This document shows positions 31,977 to 39,669 of a DNA stretch of 39,669 bases, in pieces (position 1 is the first letter of the stretch; each line of letters begins with the position of its first letter). Where the stretch lies: positions 1 through 39,669 of the forward strand of contig JAGIAK010000014.1 in assembly GCA_017744855.1 (NCBI GenBank), written 5' to 3'. The position numbers and the translations under genes were made by a program. The DNA comes from Microbacterium sp. (GTDB lineage Bacteria > Actinomycetota > Actinomycetes > Actinomycetales > Microbacteriaceae). The notes under the pieces are model-generated. The model had not been told where the DNA came from and made no database searches. It saw only the letters and a list, made by a program, of their open reading frames with translations.

Positions 31977-32997
31977 CGGCCTCCTGCGCCGCGCGCAGCG
32001 CTGCGGTCGCGATGGCCAGGTCGACCTCGGCGCGCTGCACGCGCCTGGCCTCGAACGTCGTCGCCCCGAACCGGGCGCGCACGCGGTCGGCCGCCTCCTC
32101 ATGCGCCGTCACGATGTAGGCGCAGGCGACGAGCATGACCTGCGCCGACAGGTTCAGCCAGATCAGCAGCGCCAACAGGGTCGCGAACGAGGCGAGCAGC
32201 GGGTTGCTTGTCGCGCCGCCCACGAAGAGGCCGGACAGCTCCTGCAGTACAAGCAGACCGAGACCTCCGAGCAGCGCCCCCGACCACAGCTCGCGCCCGG
32301 AGACGCGTACTCCGGAGAGGAGACGGAACACGGCGGCGATCAGCGCGGCGTCGAGGGCGAACACCACGACGAGGGAGAGCACGCGGATGCTCCACACGGC
32401 CGCCGGCGCATGGGCCGGGAGGCCGAGCAGTCCCGTCAGCCACTCGATGCCGATGCGTCCGGCGATGGTGAGCGTGGCGGAGACGACGAAGGAGAGGCCG
32501 ATCCCCACGGCCAGCAGCAGGTTGCGCAGCACCACCCAGACCCACAGCACGTCGTCCTGCGCGGTTCCGGCGATGAGCCGGACCGCCGTGCGCAGCGACC
32601 CGATCGCGCCGAGCGCCGCACCCACCAGACCGACCAGCGACACGATTCCCGCGATCGACAGGGACACCGGCTGACGCAGCGCATCGGTGTCGATCACACC
32701 GTGCTCGCCGATGAGGCCGGGCACCGCGCTCTGCACCGCGTCGACGATCGCCGCCCACGCCACAGGATTCCCCGCGAGCCACAGCGCGGCGACGGAGAAG
32801 CCCAGCAGCACGCCGGCGAAGACGCTGAACAGGGCGCGGTACGTGATGCTGTCTGCGAGCATCGGTCCGCGTCGCTCCGCGTACAGCAGCGCCGCGCGCA
32901 CCGGCCGCAACGTCAGCGCCCACCGCACGACGGCGGCGAGCAGCCGCGGGATCGCGCCGGGACGGCCGGGGTCGGCGGGGGGAGTCGTCGTACTCAT
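31951..32997 (-). CDS. YihY/virulence factor BrkB family membrane protein
   Basis: A 348-residue protein with about six transmembrane helices. The conserved YihY part LADSITYRALFSVFAGVLLGFSV (near residue 48) and the later LNLSAQVMLVACAYIVTAHEE are present. The family is widespread; its function is not settled, though older annotation as RNase BN was a mistake. The ATG 32997 has GTGGGG a few bases before it; a GTG three bases upstream is possible. It converges with irtB and overlaps it, and is divergent from lysA. Confidence 0.85.
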   Translation of the reverse strand: MSTTTPPADPGRPGAIPRLLAAVVRWALTLRPVRAALLYAERRGPMLADSITYRALFSVFAGVLLGFSVAALWLAGNPVAWAAIVDAVQSAVPGLIGEHGVIDTDALRQPVSLSIAGIVSLVGLVGAALGAIGSLRTAVRLIAGTAQDDVLWVWVVLRNLLLAVGIGLSFVVSATLTIAGRIGIEWLTGLLGLPAHAPAAVWSIRVLSLVVVFALDAALIAAVFRLLSGVRVSGRELWSGALLGGLGLLVLQELSGLFVGGATSNPLLASFATLLALLIWLNLSAQVMLVACAYIVTAHEEAADRVRARFGATTFEARRVQRAEVDLAIATAALRAAQEAATPRTGKP

Positions 32998-33083
32998 CAC
33001 GCCCCACCATACGAGCAGGCGCGGTACCCGCCCAGGGGCTTGACGCGGCGCGTCACCGTGATCGGCCCTGCACGCCGGTGCCT

Positions 33084-33089
33084 TAGAAT
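33084..33089 (+). promoter_or_regulatory. Candidate -10 element of lysA
   Basis: TAGAAT matches TATAAT at five of six places and the actinobacterial TANNNT form. Transcription would begin near 33096, giving a leader of about 50 bases. No good -35 is at 17 bases; a TTGACG at 33040-33045 is too far upstream to pair with it. Confidence 0.45.
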
Positions 33090-33144
33090 CGGGTCAACCT
33101 CGCTGTGCGCGATCCCGCCCGAGAACATCCACGATTGGTGCTCC

Positions 33145-34560
33145 TTGCTCTCCCCTGTCGACTCGCTCGCCCCGGAATGGCTCGTCGTGCCCGACGACTC
33201 CAACGACCTCGTGGCCTCGGTGTGGCCGGCATCCGCCGCCCGCGACGCCGACGGCGTGCTGGAGATCGCCGGAGCCCGCGCGACGACGCTCGCCCAGACC
33301 TACGGCACCCCGCTCCTCGTCATCGACGAAGACGAGGTGCGAGGGCGTGCCCGTGCGTTCCGTCTGGCATTCGACGCCGCGGCCGCCGACAACGGCACCA
33401 CGGCGCAGGTCTATTACGCGGGCAAGGCGTTCCTGTGCACCACCGTCGCCCGGTGGGTTGTCGACGAGGGGCTCAGAGTCGACGTCTGCACGGGTGGCGA
33501 GCTCGAGGTCGCGCTCGCCGCAGGCGTGGCGCCGGCCATGATCGGCTTCCACGGCAACAACAAGTCGACTCAGGAGCTCGAGCGGGCCGTCGAGGTCGGC
33601 GTCGGCACGATCATCGTCGACAGCGCGATCGAGATCGAGCGGCTCGCCGCGATCACCGCGCGCACCGACACCGTGCAGCGCGTGCTCGTCCGGGTGATCA
33701 GCGGCGTCCACGCCGAGACCCACGACTTCCTCGCCACCGCGCACGAGGACCAGAAGTTCGGCTTCCCCCTCGCCGAGGCGGAGACCGCCGTCGCCAGGAT
33801 CAGGGAGATCCGCGGTCTGGAGTTCGCAGGCCTGCACTGCCACATCGGCTCGCAGATCTTCGGCGTCGCAGGCTTCCGCGAATCGGCCGAGCGGGTGCTG
33901 GAGCTGCACGCGGCGCTGCTGGCCGACGGGCCGGTGCCGCAGTTGAACCTCGGCGGCGGCTTCGGCATCGCGTACACCCGCGTCGACGACCCGACCCCGA
34001 TCGAGACCCTCGCGGCGGAGATCATCGCCGCGGTCGCCGAGGGGTGCGCAGCGCGGGGCATCGACGTGCCGGCGCTGTCGTTCGAGCCCGGTCGCGCGAT
34101 CGTCGGAACCGCGGGCGTCACGCTGTACGAGGTGGGTACCACAAAGGATGTCGAGCTCGAGTCGGGCGCGGTGCGCCGCTACGTGAGCGTCGACGGCGGC
34201 ATGAGCGACAACGCCCGCCCAGCGCTTTACGGAGCACAGTTCTCCGCACGACTGGCTTCGCGCCTCGGCGTCGGCGCCCCGCAGCTCAGCCGCGTCGTCG
34301 GCAAGCACTGCGAGTCCGGCGACATCGTGGTCGACCACGAGTACCTGCCCGACGACCTCGTGCCTGGCGACCTGCTGGCCGTGCCGGCGACCGGCGCGTA
34401 CTGCGCGTCTCTGTCGAGCAATTACAACCACGTGCCCCGTCCGCCCATCGTCGCCGTCCACGGCGGCAGGGCGCGCGTCATCGTGCGGGGCGAGAGCATC
34501 GCCGACGTGCTGTCGCGGGATGCCGGCCTCGACGCCGTCGCCATCGACGACGAGCGCTGA
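33145..34560 (+). CDS. lysA: Diaminopimelate decarboxylase
   Basis: A 471-residue PLP enzyme that makes lysine from meso-diaminopimelate, the last step of lysine synthesis. The PLP Lys is K94 in YYAGKAFLC. HCHIGSQI, LNLGGGFGIAY, SFEPGRAIVG and the catalytic GKHCESGD are all in order, and the late GAYCASLSSNYN carries a substrate-binding Tyr/Asn. The start is best at TTG 33145 (LSPVDSLAPEW), where conservation begins; the SD is weak and a GTG at about 33187 is the alternative. It heads the run lysA-hom-thrB. Confidence 0.95.
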   Translation: MLSPVDSLAPEWLVVPDDSNDLVASVWPASAARDADGVLEIAGARATTLAQTYGTPLLVIDEDEVRGRARAFRLAFDAAAADNGTTAQVYYAGKAFLCTTVARWVVDEGLRVDVCTGGELEVALAAGVAPAMIGFHGNNKSTQELERAVEVGVGTIIVDSAIEIERLAAITARTDTVQRVLVRVISGVHAETHDFLATAHEDQKFGFPLAEAETAVARIREIRGLEFAGLHCHIGSQIFGVAGFRESAERVLELHAALLADGPVPQLNLGGGFGIAYTRVDDPTPIETLAAEIIAAVAEGCAARGIDVPALSFEPGRAIVGTAGVTLYEVGTTKDVELESGAVRRYVSVDGGMSDNARPALYGAQFSARLASRLGVGAPQLSRVVGKHCESGDIVVDHEYLPDDLVPGDLLAVPATGAYCASLSSNYNHVPRPPIVAVHGGRARVIVRGESIADVLSRDAGLDAVAIDDER

Positions 34561-34622
34561 CGCCGCCGCTGACAGACGGCCGGGCCGACGAGCACACACC
34601 GATCGACCTTCCGGAGGAACCC

Positions 34623-34655
34623 ATGACCACGAGCGACGCAGGAGCGGCGAAATGA
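34623..34655 (+). CDS. 10-codon upstream ORF overlapping hom
   Basis: A mini-ORF (MTTSDAGAAK, then TGA) follows a strong SD (GGAGG at 34613-34617, 5 bases before ATG 34623), the best SD of this operon. Its stop overlaps the hom ATG as ATGA (34652-34655). It could couple hom translation to ribosomes arriving from upstream. It has only two Thr codons and no visible attenuator hairpins, so it is not a classical threonine leader peptide. Function and expression are unproven. Confidence 0.4.
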   Translation: MTTSDAGAAK

Positions 34656-35956
34656 GCGAGTACCGACGACTTCGAGTGGCCCTGCTGGGCGCGGGCGCCG
34701 TGGGCTCCCAGGTGGCAGCGCTCCTGCTCCGGCACGGCGACGAGCTCGCCGACCGTGCCGGTGCGTCCCTCGAGCTGGCGGGCATCGCCGTGCGCGACGT
34801 CGACGCCCCGCGCGACGTCGAGCTGCCCAAGGAGCTGTTCACGACCGACGCGGAGTCGCTCATCCTCGGCTCCGACATCGTCATCGAGCTGATCGGCGGC
34901 ATCGAGCCGGCGCGCACGAACATCCTCCAGGCGATCGGCTCAGGCGCCGACGTGGTGACCGCCAACAAGGCGCTGCTCGCCACGCACGGACCCGAGCTGT
35001 TCGAAGCGGCCGACCGTGTCGGCGCCTCGGTGTACTACGAGGCAGCCGCCGCCGGCGCGATCCCGATCATCCGTCCGCTGCGCGACTCGCTCGCCGGCGA
35101 CAGGGTCGTGCGCATCATGGGCATCGTCAACGGCACCACCAACTACATCCTCGACCGCATGGACACCGAGGGCGCCGACTTCGCCGACGTGCTCGCCGAC
35201 GCGCAGCGCCTCGGCTACGCGGAGGCCGACCCCACCGCCGACGTCGAGGGGTATGACGCCGCGCAGAAGGCCGCCATCCTCGCCTCCCTCGCGTTCCACA
35301 CCGCGGTGCCGCTCGACGCCGTGCACCGCGAGGGGATCACCTCGATCACCGCGTCGATGATCACCGAGGCCCGGTCCGCAGGCTTCGTCATCAAGCTCCT
35401 CGCCGTGTGCGAGCGCATCGAGGCGGGAGGCACCGAGTCGATCTCCGTGCGCGTCTACCCGGCTCTGGTGCCGCAGTCGCATCCTCTGGCGAACGTGCAC
35501 GGTGCGAACAACGCCGTGTTCGTCGAGGCGGAGGCGGCCGGTTCGCTGATGTTCTACGGCGCGGGCGCCGGCGGCGTGCAGACCGCCTCCGCGGTGCTCG
35601 GCGATGTCGTGTCCGCCGCGCGCCGCCACATCGCGGGCGGCGTCGGTGTGGGGGAGTCCACCAGGGCGAACCTCCCCATCGTGCCCATCGGCCACGTGAC
35701 CACGCGTTACCAGATCACCCTCGAGGTCTCCGACGCCCCCGGCGTGCTGGCGACGGTGGCCGGCATCCTCAGCGACGGCGGCGTCTCGGTCGCGACGGTC
35801 GTGCAGACCGTCGAGGGTGAGGCCGAGCCGACCGCCCGCCTCGTCATCGGCACGCACCGCGCCACGGAGGAGGCCCTGAGCGCGACGGTGGTCGCCCTCG
35901 CCGACAGCTCCGTCGTCGAGCGCGTGGTCTCCGTGCTGCGCGTGGAAGGCGAGTGA
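34652..35956 (+). CDS. hom: Homoserine dehydrogenase
   Basis: A 434-residue enzyme that reduces aspartate semialdehyde to homoserine, feeding methionine and threonine synthesis. The NAD(P)-binding motif is LLGAGAVGSQVA (10-21), the middle region has VTANKALLA, YYEAAAAGAIPIIRPL and VNGTTNYIL, and the catalytic region includes DPTADVEGYDAAQKA. A C-terminal ACT domain (ITLEVSDAPGVLATVAGIL) allows feedback inhibition, by threonine in related enzymes. ATG 34652 has GGAG 7 bases upstream and overlaps a mini-ORF. The stop overlaps thrB as GTGA. Confidence 0.96.
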   Translation: MSEYRRLRVALLGAGAVGSQVAALLLRHGDELADRAGASLELAGIAVRDVDAPRDVELPKELFTTDAESLILGSDIVIELIGGIEPARTNILQAIGSGADVVTANKALLATHGPELFEAADRVGASVYYEAAAAGAIPIIRPLRDSLAGDRVVRIMGIVNGTTNYILDRMDTEGADFADVLADAQRLGYAEADPTADVEGYDAAQKAAILASLAFHTAVPLDAVHREGITSITASMITEARSAGFVIKLLAVCERIEAGGTESISVRVYPALVPQSHPLANVHGANNAVFVEAEAAGSLMFYGAGAGGVQTASAVLGDVVSAARRHIAGGVGVGESTRANLPIVPIGHVTTRYQITLEVSDAPGVLATVAGILSDGGVSVATVVQTVEGEAEPTARLVIGTHRATEEALSATVVALADSSVVERVVSVLRVEGE

Positions 35957-36888
35957 CGATGCCGGTCGGACGCACCGTCGAGGTCACGGTCCCCGCCACC
36001 AGCGCGAACCTCGGACCCGGCTTCGACACCCTCGGCCTGGCGCTCAGCGTGTACGACACGCTGCTGGTCACCGAGCTCCCCGCGGGGGAGCTGGAGATCG
36101 AGGTCGCAGGCTCCGGCAGCGAGGAGATCCCGCGCGATGCGTCGAACCTCGTCGTGCGATCGATCGCCCACGTGTACGCCGACGTCGACCGCCCGCTGCC
36201 CGGTCTGCGGATCGCCGCGACCAACGGGGTGCCCCACGGCCGCGGCCTCGGCTCCTCCGGAGCTGCGGTGACCGCGGGCATCCTCGCGGCCAAGGGGCTG
36301 CTGGCCGGTGAGGTGGAGTTCGACGACGCCGACCTGCTGCGTCTCGCGACAGAGCTGGAGGGGCACCCGGACAACGTCGCGCCTGCGCTCTTCGGCGGTC
36401 TCACGATCGCCTGGACGGGCGAGAAGGGACCGCAGCACAAGAAGCTGCTCGTGCACAGGGGCGTCTCGCCGCTCGTGCTGGTGCCGACGTACACGATGTC
36501 GACCTCGAAGGCCCGCTCGCTGCAGCCGCCGCAGGTGTCGACGGCGGATGCCGTGTTCAACGTCTCCCGCTCCGCACTGCTCATCGCTGCGCTGACCCAG
36601 AGCCCCGAGCTGCTGCTCGATGCCACGGCCGATCGACTCCACCAGGACTACCGTGCCGAGGCCATGCCCGAGACGCAGCGGCTCGTGCAGGCGCTGCGCC
36701 GCGCAGGATTCGCCGCCGTCGTGTCCGGCGCGGGGCCCAGCGTGCTCGTGCTCGCCGACGGTCCCGGCAGTCGTCAGGATGCCGTCGAGGTCGCGAATGC
36801 TGCCGCCGACACCCCGTGGGAGTCCCTGCTGCTCGCCGTCGACGTACGGGGTGGTACAGTGGGGGATCGAGCGGAGGGCTCCACGTAG
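35953..36888 (+). CDS. thrB: Homoserine kinase
   Basis: A 311-residue GHMP-family kinase that phosphorylates homoserine for threonine synthesis. The N-terminal VPATSANLGPGFDTLGLAL and the ATP loop PHGRGLGSSGAAV are diagnostic, followed by EGHPDNVAPALFGG and a C-terminal SGAGPSVL. The start is GTG 35953, overlapping the hom stop as GTGA; ATG 35959 is an alternative. Threonine synthase (thrC), which usually lies between hom and thrB in actinobacteria such as Mycobacterium, is not in the window. Confidence 0.96.
   Translation: MTMPVGRTVEVTVPATSANLGPGFDTLGLALSVYDTLLVTELPAGELEIEVAGSGSEEIPRDASNLVVRSIAHVYADVDRPLPGLRIAATNGVPHGRGLGSSGAAVTAGILAAKGLLAGEVEFDDADLLRLATELEGHPDNVAPALFGGLTIAWTGEKGPQHKKLLVHRGVSPLVLVPTYTMSTSKARSLQPPQVSTADAVFNVSRSALLIAALTQSPELLLDATADRLHQDYRAEAMPETQRLVQALRRAGFAAVVSGAGPSVLVLADGPGSRQDAVEVANAAADTPWESLLLAVDVRGGTVGDRAEGST
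36855..36860 (+). promoter_or_regulatory. Candidate -10 element of rho
   Basis: TACAGT, inside the end of thrB, matches TANNNT. It would start a leader near base 36867, about 185 bases before the rho GTG. The -35 is not recognisable, so this is tentative. Confidence 0.35.
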
Positions 36889-37050
36889 TTTCGTGAATCT
36901 GGCCCCATTGCAACTCTGCAAGACCCGCACGTGAACCCATCTGGCACAAGTGCCAAGGCAGGCTGTCGCTGAGCGCCAGCCCGTGCGATCGCGCGCAGCA
37001 CCCGTTGTGCGCGTACCGCTCATGTCTCCGAGACCAAAGAGGGAGCACTC
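36889..37050 (+). other. Structured leader region of rho
   Basis: The 162 bases between thrB and rho contain short hairpins: TTGCA-actc-TGCAA (36908-36921) and TGGCAC-aa-GTGCCA (36942-36955), and a third around the sequence GCAC-ccgtt-GTGC near 37000-37012. No protein gene is evident. Rho leaders in other bacteria are used for autoregulation; whether this one is cannot be seen. Confidence 0.4.
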
Positions 37051-38970
37051 GTGGAGAACTTCTCCGAGACCCAGAACGACCAGGCGGCACCCGTCGCCGA
37101 GGCGCCGGCAGAGGCCGCGCCCGCACGTAAGCGCGCCCCGCGCCGGGCGACCACCGCCACGGCCAAGGCCGCGGCGGAGAAGGCGGCCGCCGAGGCGCCG
37201 GCTGCGGTTCCTGCCGCAGAGGCGCCGGCCGCGGACGCCGCAGAGGCCCCCAAGGCCAAGGCTGCTCCGCGCCGCTCCCGGGCCAAGAAGGCGGATGCCG
37301 AGGCTCCGGCCGAGACGCCGGCCGCCGAGGCGGCGCCCGTCGATGACGCGCCGAAGGCCGCAGCGGTGAAGGCCGACGCTCCGGCGTCGGAGGAGGCTCC
37401 GGCCGAGGCCGCGCCCAAGACCACTGGTCGCGGACGCCGTGCATCGACGAAGACGGCGCCCGCCGCCGAGGCGCCCGCTGCCGATGCGAAGACCGAGGCC
37501 GCTCCGGCCGCCGAGAAGGCGGAGAGCGCGCCGGCGGACAAGACCGAGTCGTCCGACTCCGGCGACGGCGCCGAGGGCGGCGACGAGCAGGGCGGTCGCA
37601 GCCGTAGCCGCAACCGTAGCCGCAACCGCGGGCGCGGCCAGAACGGCAACGCGCAGGGCTCCGGCGAGCAGCAGCAGTCGCCGCAGCAGAACGCCCAGTC
37701 CGACGACGACCAGGGTGCGGGCAACAGCCGCAACCGTCAGCGCAACAAGCGCCGTGGCGGCACCCCGACCGACGAGTTCGAGACCGAGATCGGCGAGGAT
37801 GACGTGCTCATCCCGATCGCCGGCATCCTCGACGTGCTCGACAACTACGCCTTCGTGCGCACCACCGGCTACCTCGCCGGCCCCAGCGACGTCTACGTCT
37901 CGCTCGGCCAGGTGAAGAAGTACAACCTCCGCAAGGGCGACGCGATCGTCGGCTCCATCAAGCAGCCGCGTGAGGGCGAGCAGCAGGGCCGCCAGAAGTA
38001 CAACGCCCTGGTCAAGGTCGACTCGATCAACGGTCTGTCCGTCGACGACGCCGCGAACCGTGTGGAGTTCGGCAAGCTCACCCCGCTGTACCCGCAGGAG
38101 CGCCTGCGCCTGGAGACGGCGCCCGAGAAGCTGACCCAGCGCATCATCGACCTGGTCGCCCCGATCGGCAAGGGCCAGCGCGGCCTCATCGTCGCGCCCC
38201 CGAAGGCGGGCAAGACCATCGTGCTGCAGCAGATCGCCAACGCGATCGCGCAGAACAACCCCGAGGTGCACCTCATGGTCGTGCTCGTCGACGAGCGCCC
38301 CGAAGAGGTCACCGACATGGAGCGCTCGGTGAAGGGTGAGGTCATCGCCTCGACCTTCGACCGCCCCGCCGAGGACCACACCACCGTCGCCGAGCTGGCC
38401 ATCGAGCGTGCGAAGCGCCTCGTCGAGCTCGGTCGCGACGTCGTCGTGCTCCTCGACTCGATCACCCGCCTCGGCCGCGCGTACAACCTGGCGGCCCCGG
38501 CCTCCGGTCGCGTGCTGACCGGCGGCGTCGACGCCTCGGCGCTGTACCCGCCCAAGCGCTTCTTCGGCGCCGCGCGCAACATCGAGAACGGCGGATCGCT
38601 CACGATCCTCGCCACCGCGCTCGTCGAGACCGGCTCCAAGATGGACGAGGTCATCTTCGAGGAGTTCAAGGGCACCGGCAACAGCGAGCTGCGCCTGTCG
38701 CGCGCCCTCGCCGACAAGCGGATCTTCCCGGCGGTCGACGTCAACGCGTCGAGCACCCGCCGCGAGGAGATGCTGCTCTCGGCCGACGAGGTCAAGATCA
38801 CCTGGAAGCTCCGCCGCGCGCTGGCCGGACTCGACCAGCAGCAGGCCCTCGAGGTCGTGCTGGGCAAGCTCAAGGAGACCCACTCCAACGTGGAGTTCCT
38901 CGTGCAGATGCAGAAGTCGATCCCGACGCTGCCCTCTGGCGCGCACGGGCACGACAGCAACATCCGCTGA
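37051..38970 (+). CDS. rho: Transcription termination factor Rho
   Basis: A 639-residue hexameric RNA helicase that releases RNA polymerase from RNA. The catalytic core is at the C-terminal about 400 residues: RNA-binding OB fold (about 240-330, [18 protein letters not shown]), Walker A APPKAGKT, Walker [10 protein letters not shown], and the [14 protein letters not shown] region. The N-terminal about 235 residues are an Ala/Pro/Lys/Glu-rich and then Arg/Asn/Gln-rich low-complexity extension, typical of actinobacterial Rho. The start is GTG 37051 with GAGGGAG before it. The prfA gene follows after 8 bases; rpmE, common in this place in actinobacteria, is missing. Confidence 0.97.
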   Translation: MENFSETQNDQAAPVAEAPAEAAPARKRAPRRATTATAKAAAEKAAAEAPAAVPAAEAPAADAAEAPKAKAAPRRSRAKKADAEAPAETPAAEAAPVDDAPKAAAVKADAPASEEAPAEAAPKTTGRGRRASTKTAPAAEAPAADAKTEAAPAAEKAESAPADKTESSDSGDGAEGGDEQGGRSRSRNRSRNRGRGQNGNAQGSGEQQQSPQQNAQSDDDQGAGNSRNRQRNKRRGGTPTDEFETEIGEDDVLIPIAGILDVLDNYAFVRTTGYLAGPSDVYVSLGQVKKYNLRKGDAIVGSIKQPREGEQQGRQKYNALVKVDSINGLSVDDAANRVEFGKLTPLYPQERLRLETAPEKLTQRIIDLVAPIGKGQRGLIVAPPKAGKTIVLQQIANAIAQNNPEVHLMVVLVDERPEEVTDMERSVKGEVIASTFDRPAEDHTTVAELAIERAKRLVELGRDVVVLLDSITRLGRAYNLAAPASGRVLTGGVDASALYPPKRFFGAARNIENGGSLTILATALVETGSKMDEVIFEEFKGTGNSELRLSRALADKRIFPAVDVNASSTRREEMLLSADEVKITWKLRRALAGLDQQQALEVVLGKLKETHSNVEFLVQMQKSIPTLPSGAHGHDSNIR

Positions 38971-38978
38971 GGCGCGAC

Positions 38979-39669
38979 GTGTTCGAGTCCGTCCAGACTC
39001 TGATCGACGAGCATCGCCGGGTGCAGGAGGAGCTCTCCGACCCGGCGGTGCACGCCGACGCGGCCCGCGCGAAGCGCGTCAACCGCCGCTATGCGGAGCT
39101 GTCGAAGATCGTCGCCGCCCACAGTGCGTGGGTGGCGGCGGCCGAGGATCTGGATGCGGCGCGCGAGCTCGCCCGCGAGGACGAGGCGTTCGCCGACGAG
39201 GTCCCCGCTCTGGAGGAGGGGCTGCAGGCCGCGCAGGAGAAGCTGCGTCGACTGCTCATCCCGCGCGACCCCGACGACGCCCGTGACGTGATCATGGAGA
39301 TCAAGGCGGGGGAGGGCGGCGCCGAGAGCGCCCTGTTCGCCGCCGATCTGCTGCGCATGTACGTCCAGTACGCGGCGTCCAAGGGCTGGAAGACCGAGCT
39401 CCTGGAGCGCAACGAGTCCGATCTCGGCGGCTATAAGGACGTGCAGGTCGCGATCAAGGGCTCCTCGAGCGACCCGGCGCAGGGCGTGTGGGCGCACCTG
39501 AAGTACGAGGGCGGCGTGCACCGCGTGCAGCGTGTGCCGGCCACGGAGTCCCAGGGGCGCATCCACACCTCGACCACCGGCGTGCTCGTGTTCCCCGAGG
39601 TCGACGAGCCCGACGAGATCGCGATCAACCAGAACGACCTCAAGATCGACGTGTTCCGCTCCTCCGGTC
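38979..39669 (+). CDS. prfA: Peptide chain release factor 1, C-terminally truncated by window end
   Basis: The first 230 residues of RF1, which recognises UAA and UAG and releases the finished peptide. The RF1-specific tripeptide PAT is present in [10 protein letters not shown] (RF2 has SPF), and the sequence [17 protein letters not shown] is the conserved region before it. The window ends at DVFRSSG, just before the catalytic GGQ loop. The start is GTG 38979, 8 bases after the rho stop, so the two are co-transcribed. Confidence 0.95.
   Translation, partial: MFESVQTLIDEHRRVQEELSDPAVHADAARAKRVNRRYAELSKIVAAHSAWVAAAEDLDAARELAREDEAFADEVPALEEGLQAAQEKLRRLLIPRDPDDARDVIMEIKAGEGGAESALFAADLLRMYVQYAASKGWKTELLERNESDLGGYKDVQVAIKGSSSDPAQGVWAHLKYEGGVHRVQRVPATESQGRIHTSTTGVLVFPEVDEPDEIAINQNDLKIDVFRSSG

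Noticed and set aside
33040-33045. TTGACG as the -35 of lysA
   Set aside because: It is 38 bases from the TAGAAT hexamer, too far to form one promoter.
34561-34655. Threonine attenuator (thrL-like) before hom
   Set aside because: The mini-ORF has only two Thr codons and there are no alternative terminator/antiterminator stems.
36931-36972. A 13-codon GTG-started ORF in the rho leader
   Set aside because: It has no SD and ordinary composition; nothing supports translation.
35707-38952. A 1081-codon open frame on the minus strand opposite hom, thrB and rho
   Set aside because: It is the complement of three certain genes. Long antisense frames are usual at this GC content, and its composition (Arg/Leu/Gly/Asp-rich, no domain) fits a shadow.
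1-39669. CRISPR arrays, insertion sequences or phage genes
   Set aside because: No regularly spaced direct repeats, transposase motifs, terminal inverted repeats or phage structural motifs were seen in the window.

Overview
The window is chromosomal DNA from a high-GC Gram-positive actinobacterium, most likely Microbacteriaceae (Microbacterium or a close relative). The evidence is the strong G/C bias at third codon positions, frequent GTG/TTG starts, DtxR/IdeR-type iron boxes, a Rho with a long N-terminal extension, and the argS-lysA-hom-thrB-rho-prfA neighbourhood. No phage, IS element, CRISPR array or replication origin was seen. Coding density is very high and no gene-free stretch exceeds about 175 bases.

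Layout. 1-2.8 kb (minus): a truncated gene that starts like metX but ends in FliK-like residues, a membrane-anchored EEP-family protein, and metY. 2.9-5.0 kb (plus): a tightly packed SDR / uracil-DNA glycosylase / GNAT operon. 5.0-11.0 kb (minus): a complete Dpp/Opp-type ABC importer whose genes overlap by ATGA junctions, preceded by an alpha/beta hydrolase. 11.1-12.8 kb (plus): an AhpD-like protein translationally coupled to a CX5R phosphatase, then a short SIP-like protein behind an iron box. 12.8-17.0 kb (minus): an HExxH protein coupled to an arginase-family protein, then PspA downstream of a TPM-domain membrane protein. 17.1-21.2 kb (plus): DUF3097, trmB, a CPBP-like membrane protein, DUF1304 and a DinB2-like Y-family polymerase. 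21.2-22.0 kb: a divergent SRPBCC/ArsR pair sharing a perfect palindrome. 22.0-23.9 kb (minus): an AbiE-type (type IV toxin-antitoxin) two-gene cassette next to tRNA-Arg(CCG). 24.2-27.6 kb: an SGNH hydrolase, argS, and an LmeA-like protein. 27.6-32.0 kb: irtA-irtB, a siderophore importer behind a near-consensus iron box. 32.0-33.0 kb: a YihY/BrkB membrane protein. 33.1-39.7 kb: lysA-hom-thrB-rho-prfA, with prfA cut by the window end.

How the genes work together. lysA, hom and thrB serve the aspartate-family amino-acid pathway, and metX/metY at the other end draw on the same homoserine branch. IrtAB and the short SIP-like protein form an iron-starvation response under predicted DtxR/IdeR control. 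PspA and the TPM protein look like an envelope-stress pair.

The most notable observations are: (i) the AbiE-like cassette beside the tRNA; (ii) a 26-bp palindrome holding both start codons and two back-to-back leaderless promoters of the ArsR/SRPBCC pair; (iii) a recurrent TANNNT-N6-ATG arrangement at many first genes, indicating widespread leaderless transcription; (iv) a DinB2-like polymerase with Ile at the steric-gate position; (v) a short, cysteine-containing SIP-like protein behind an iron box; and (vi) a possible chimeric junction at the very start of the window.
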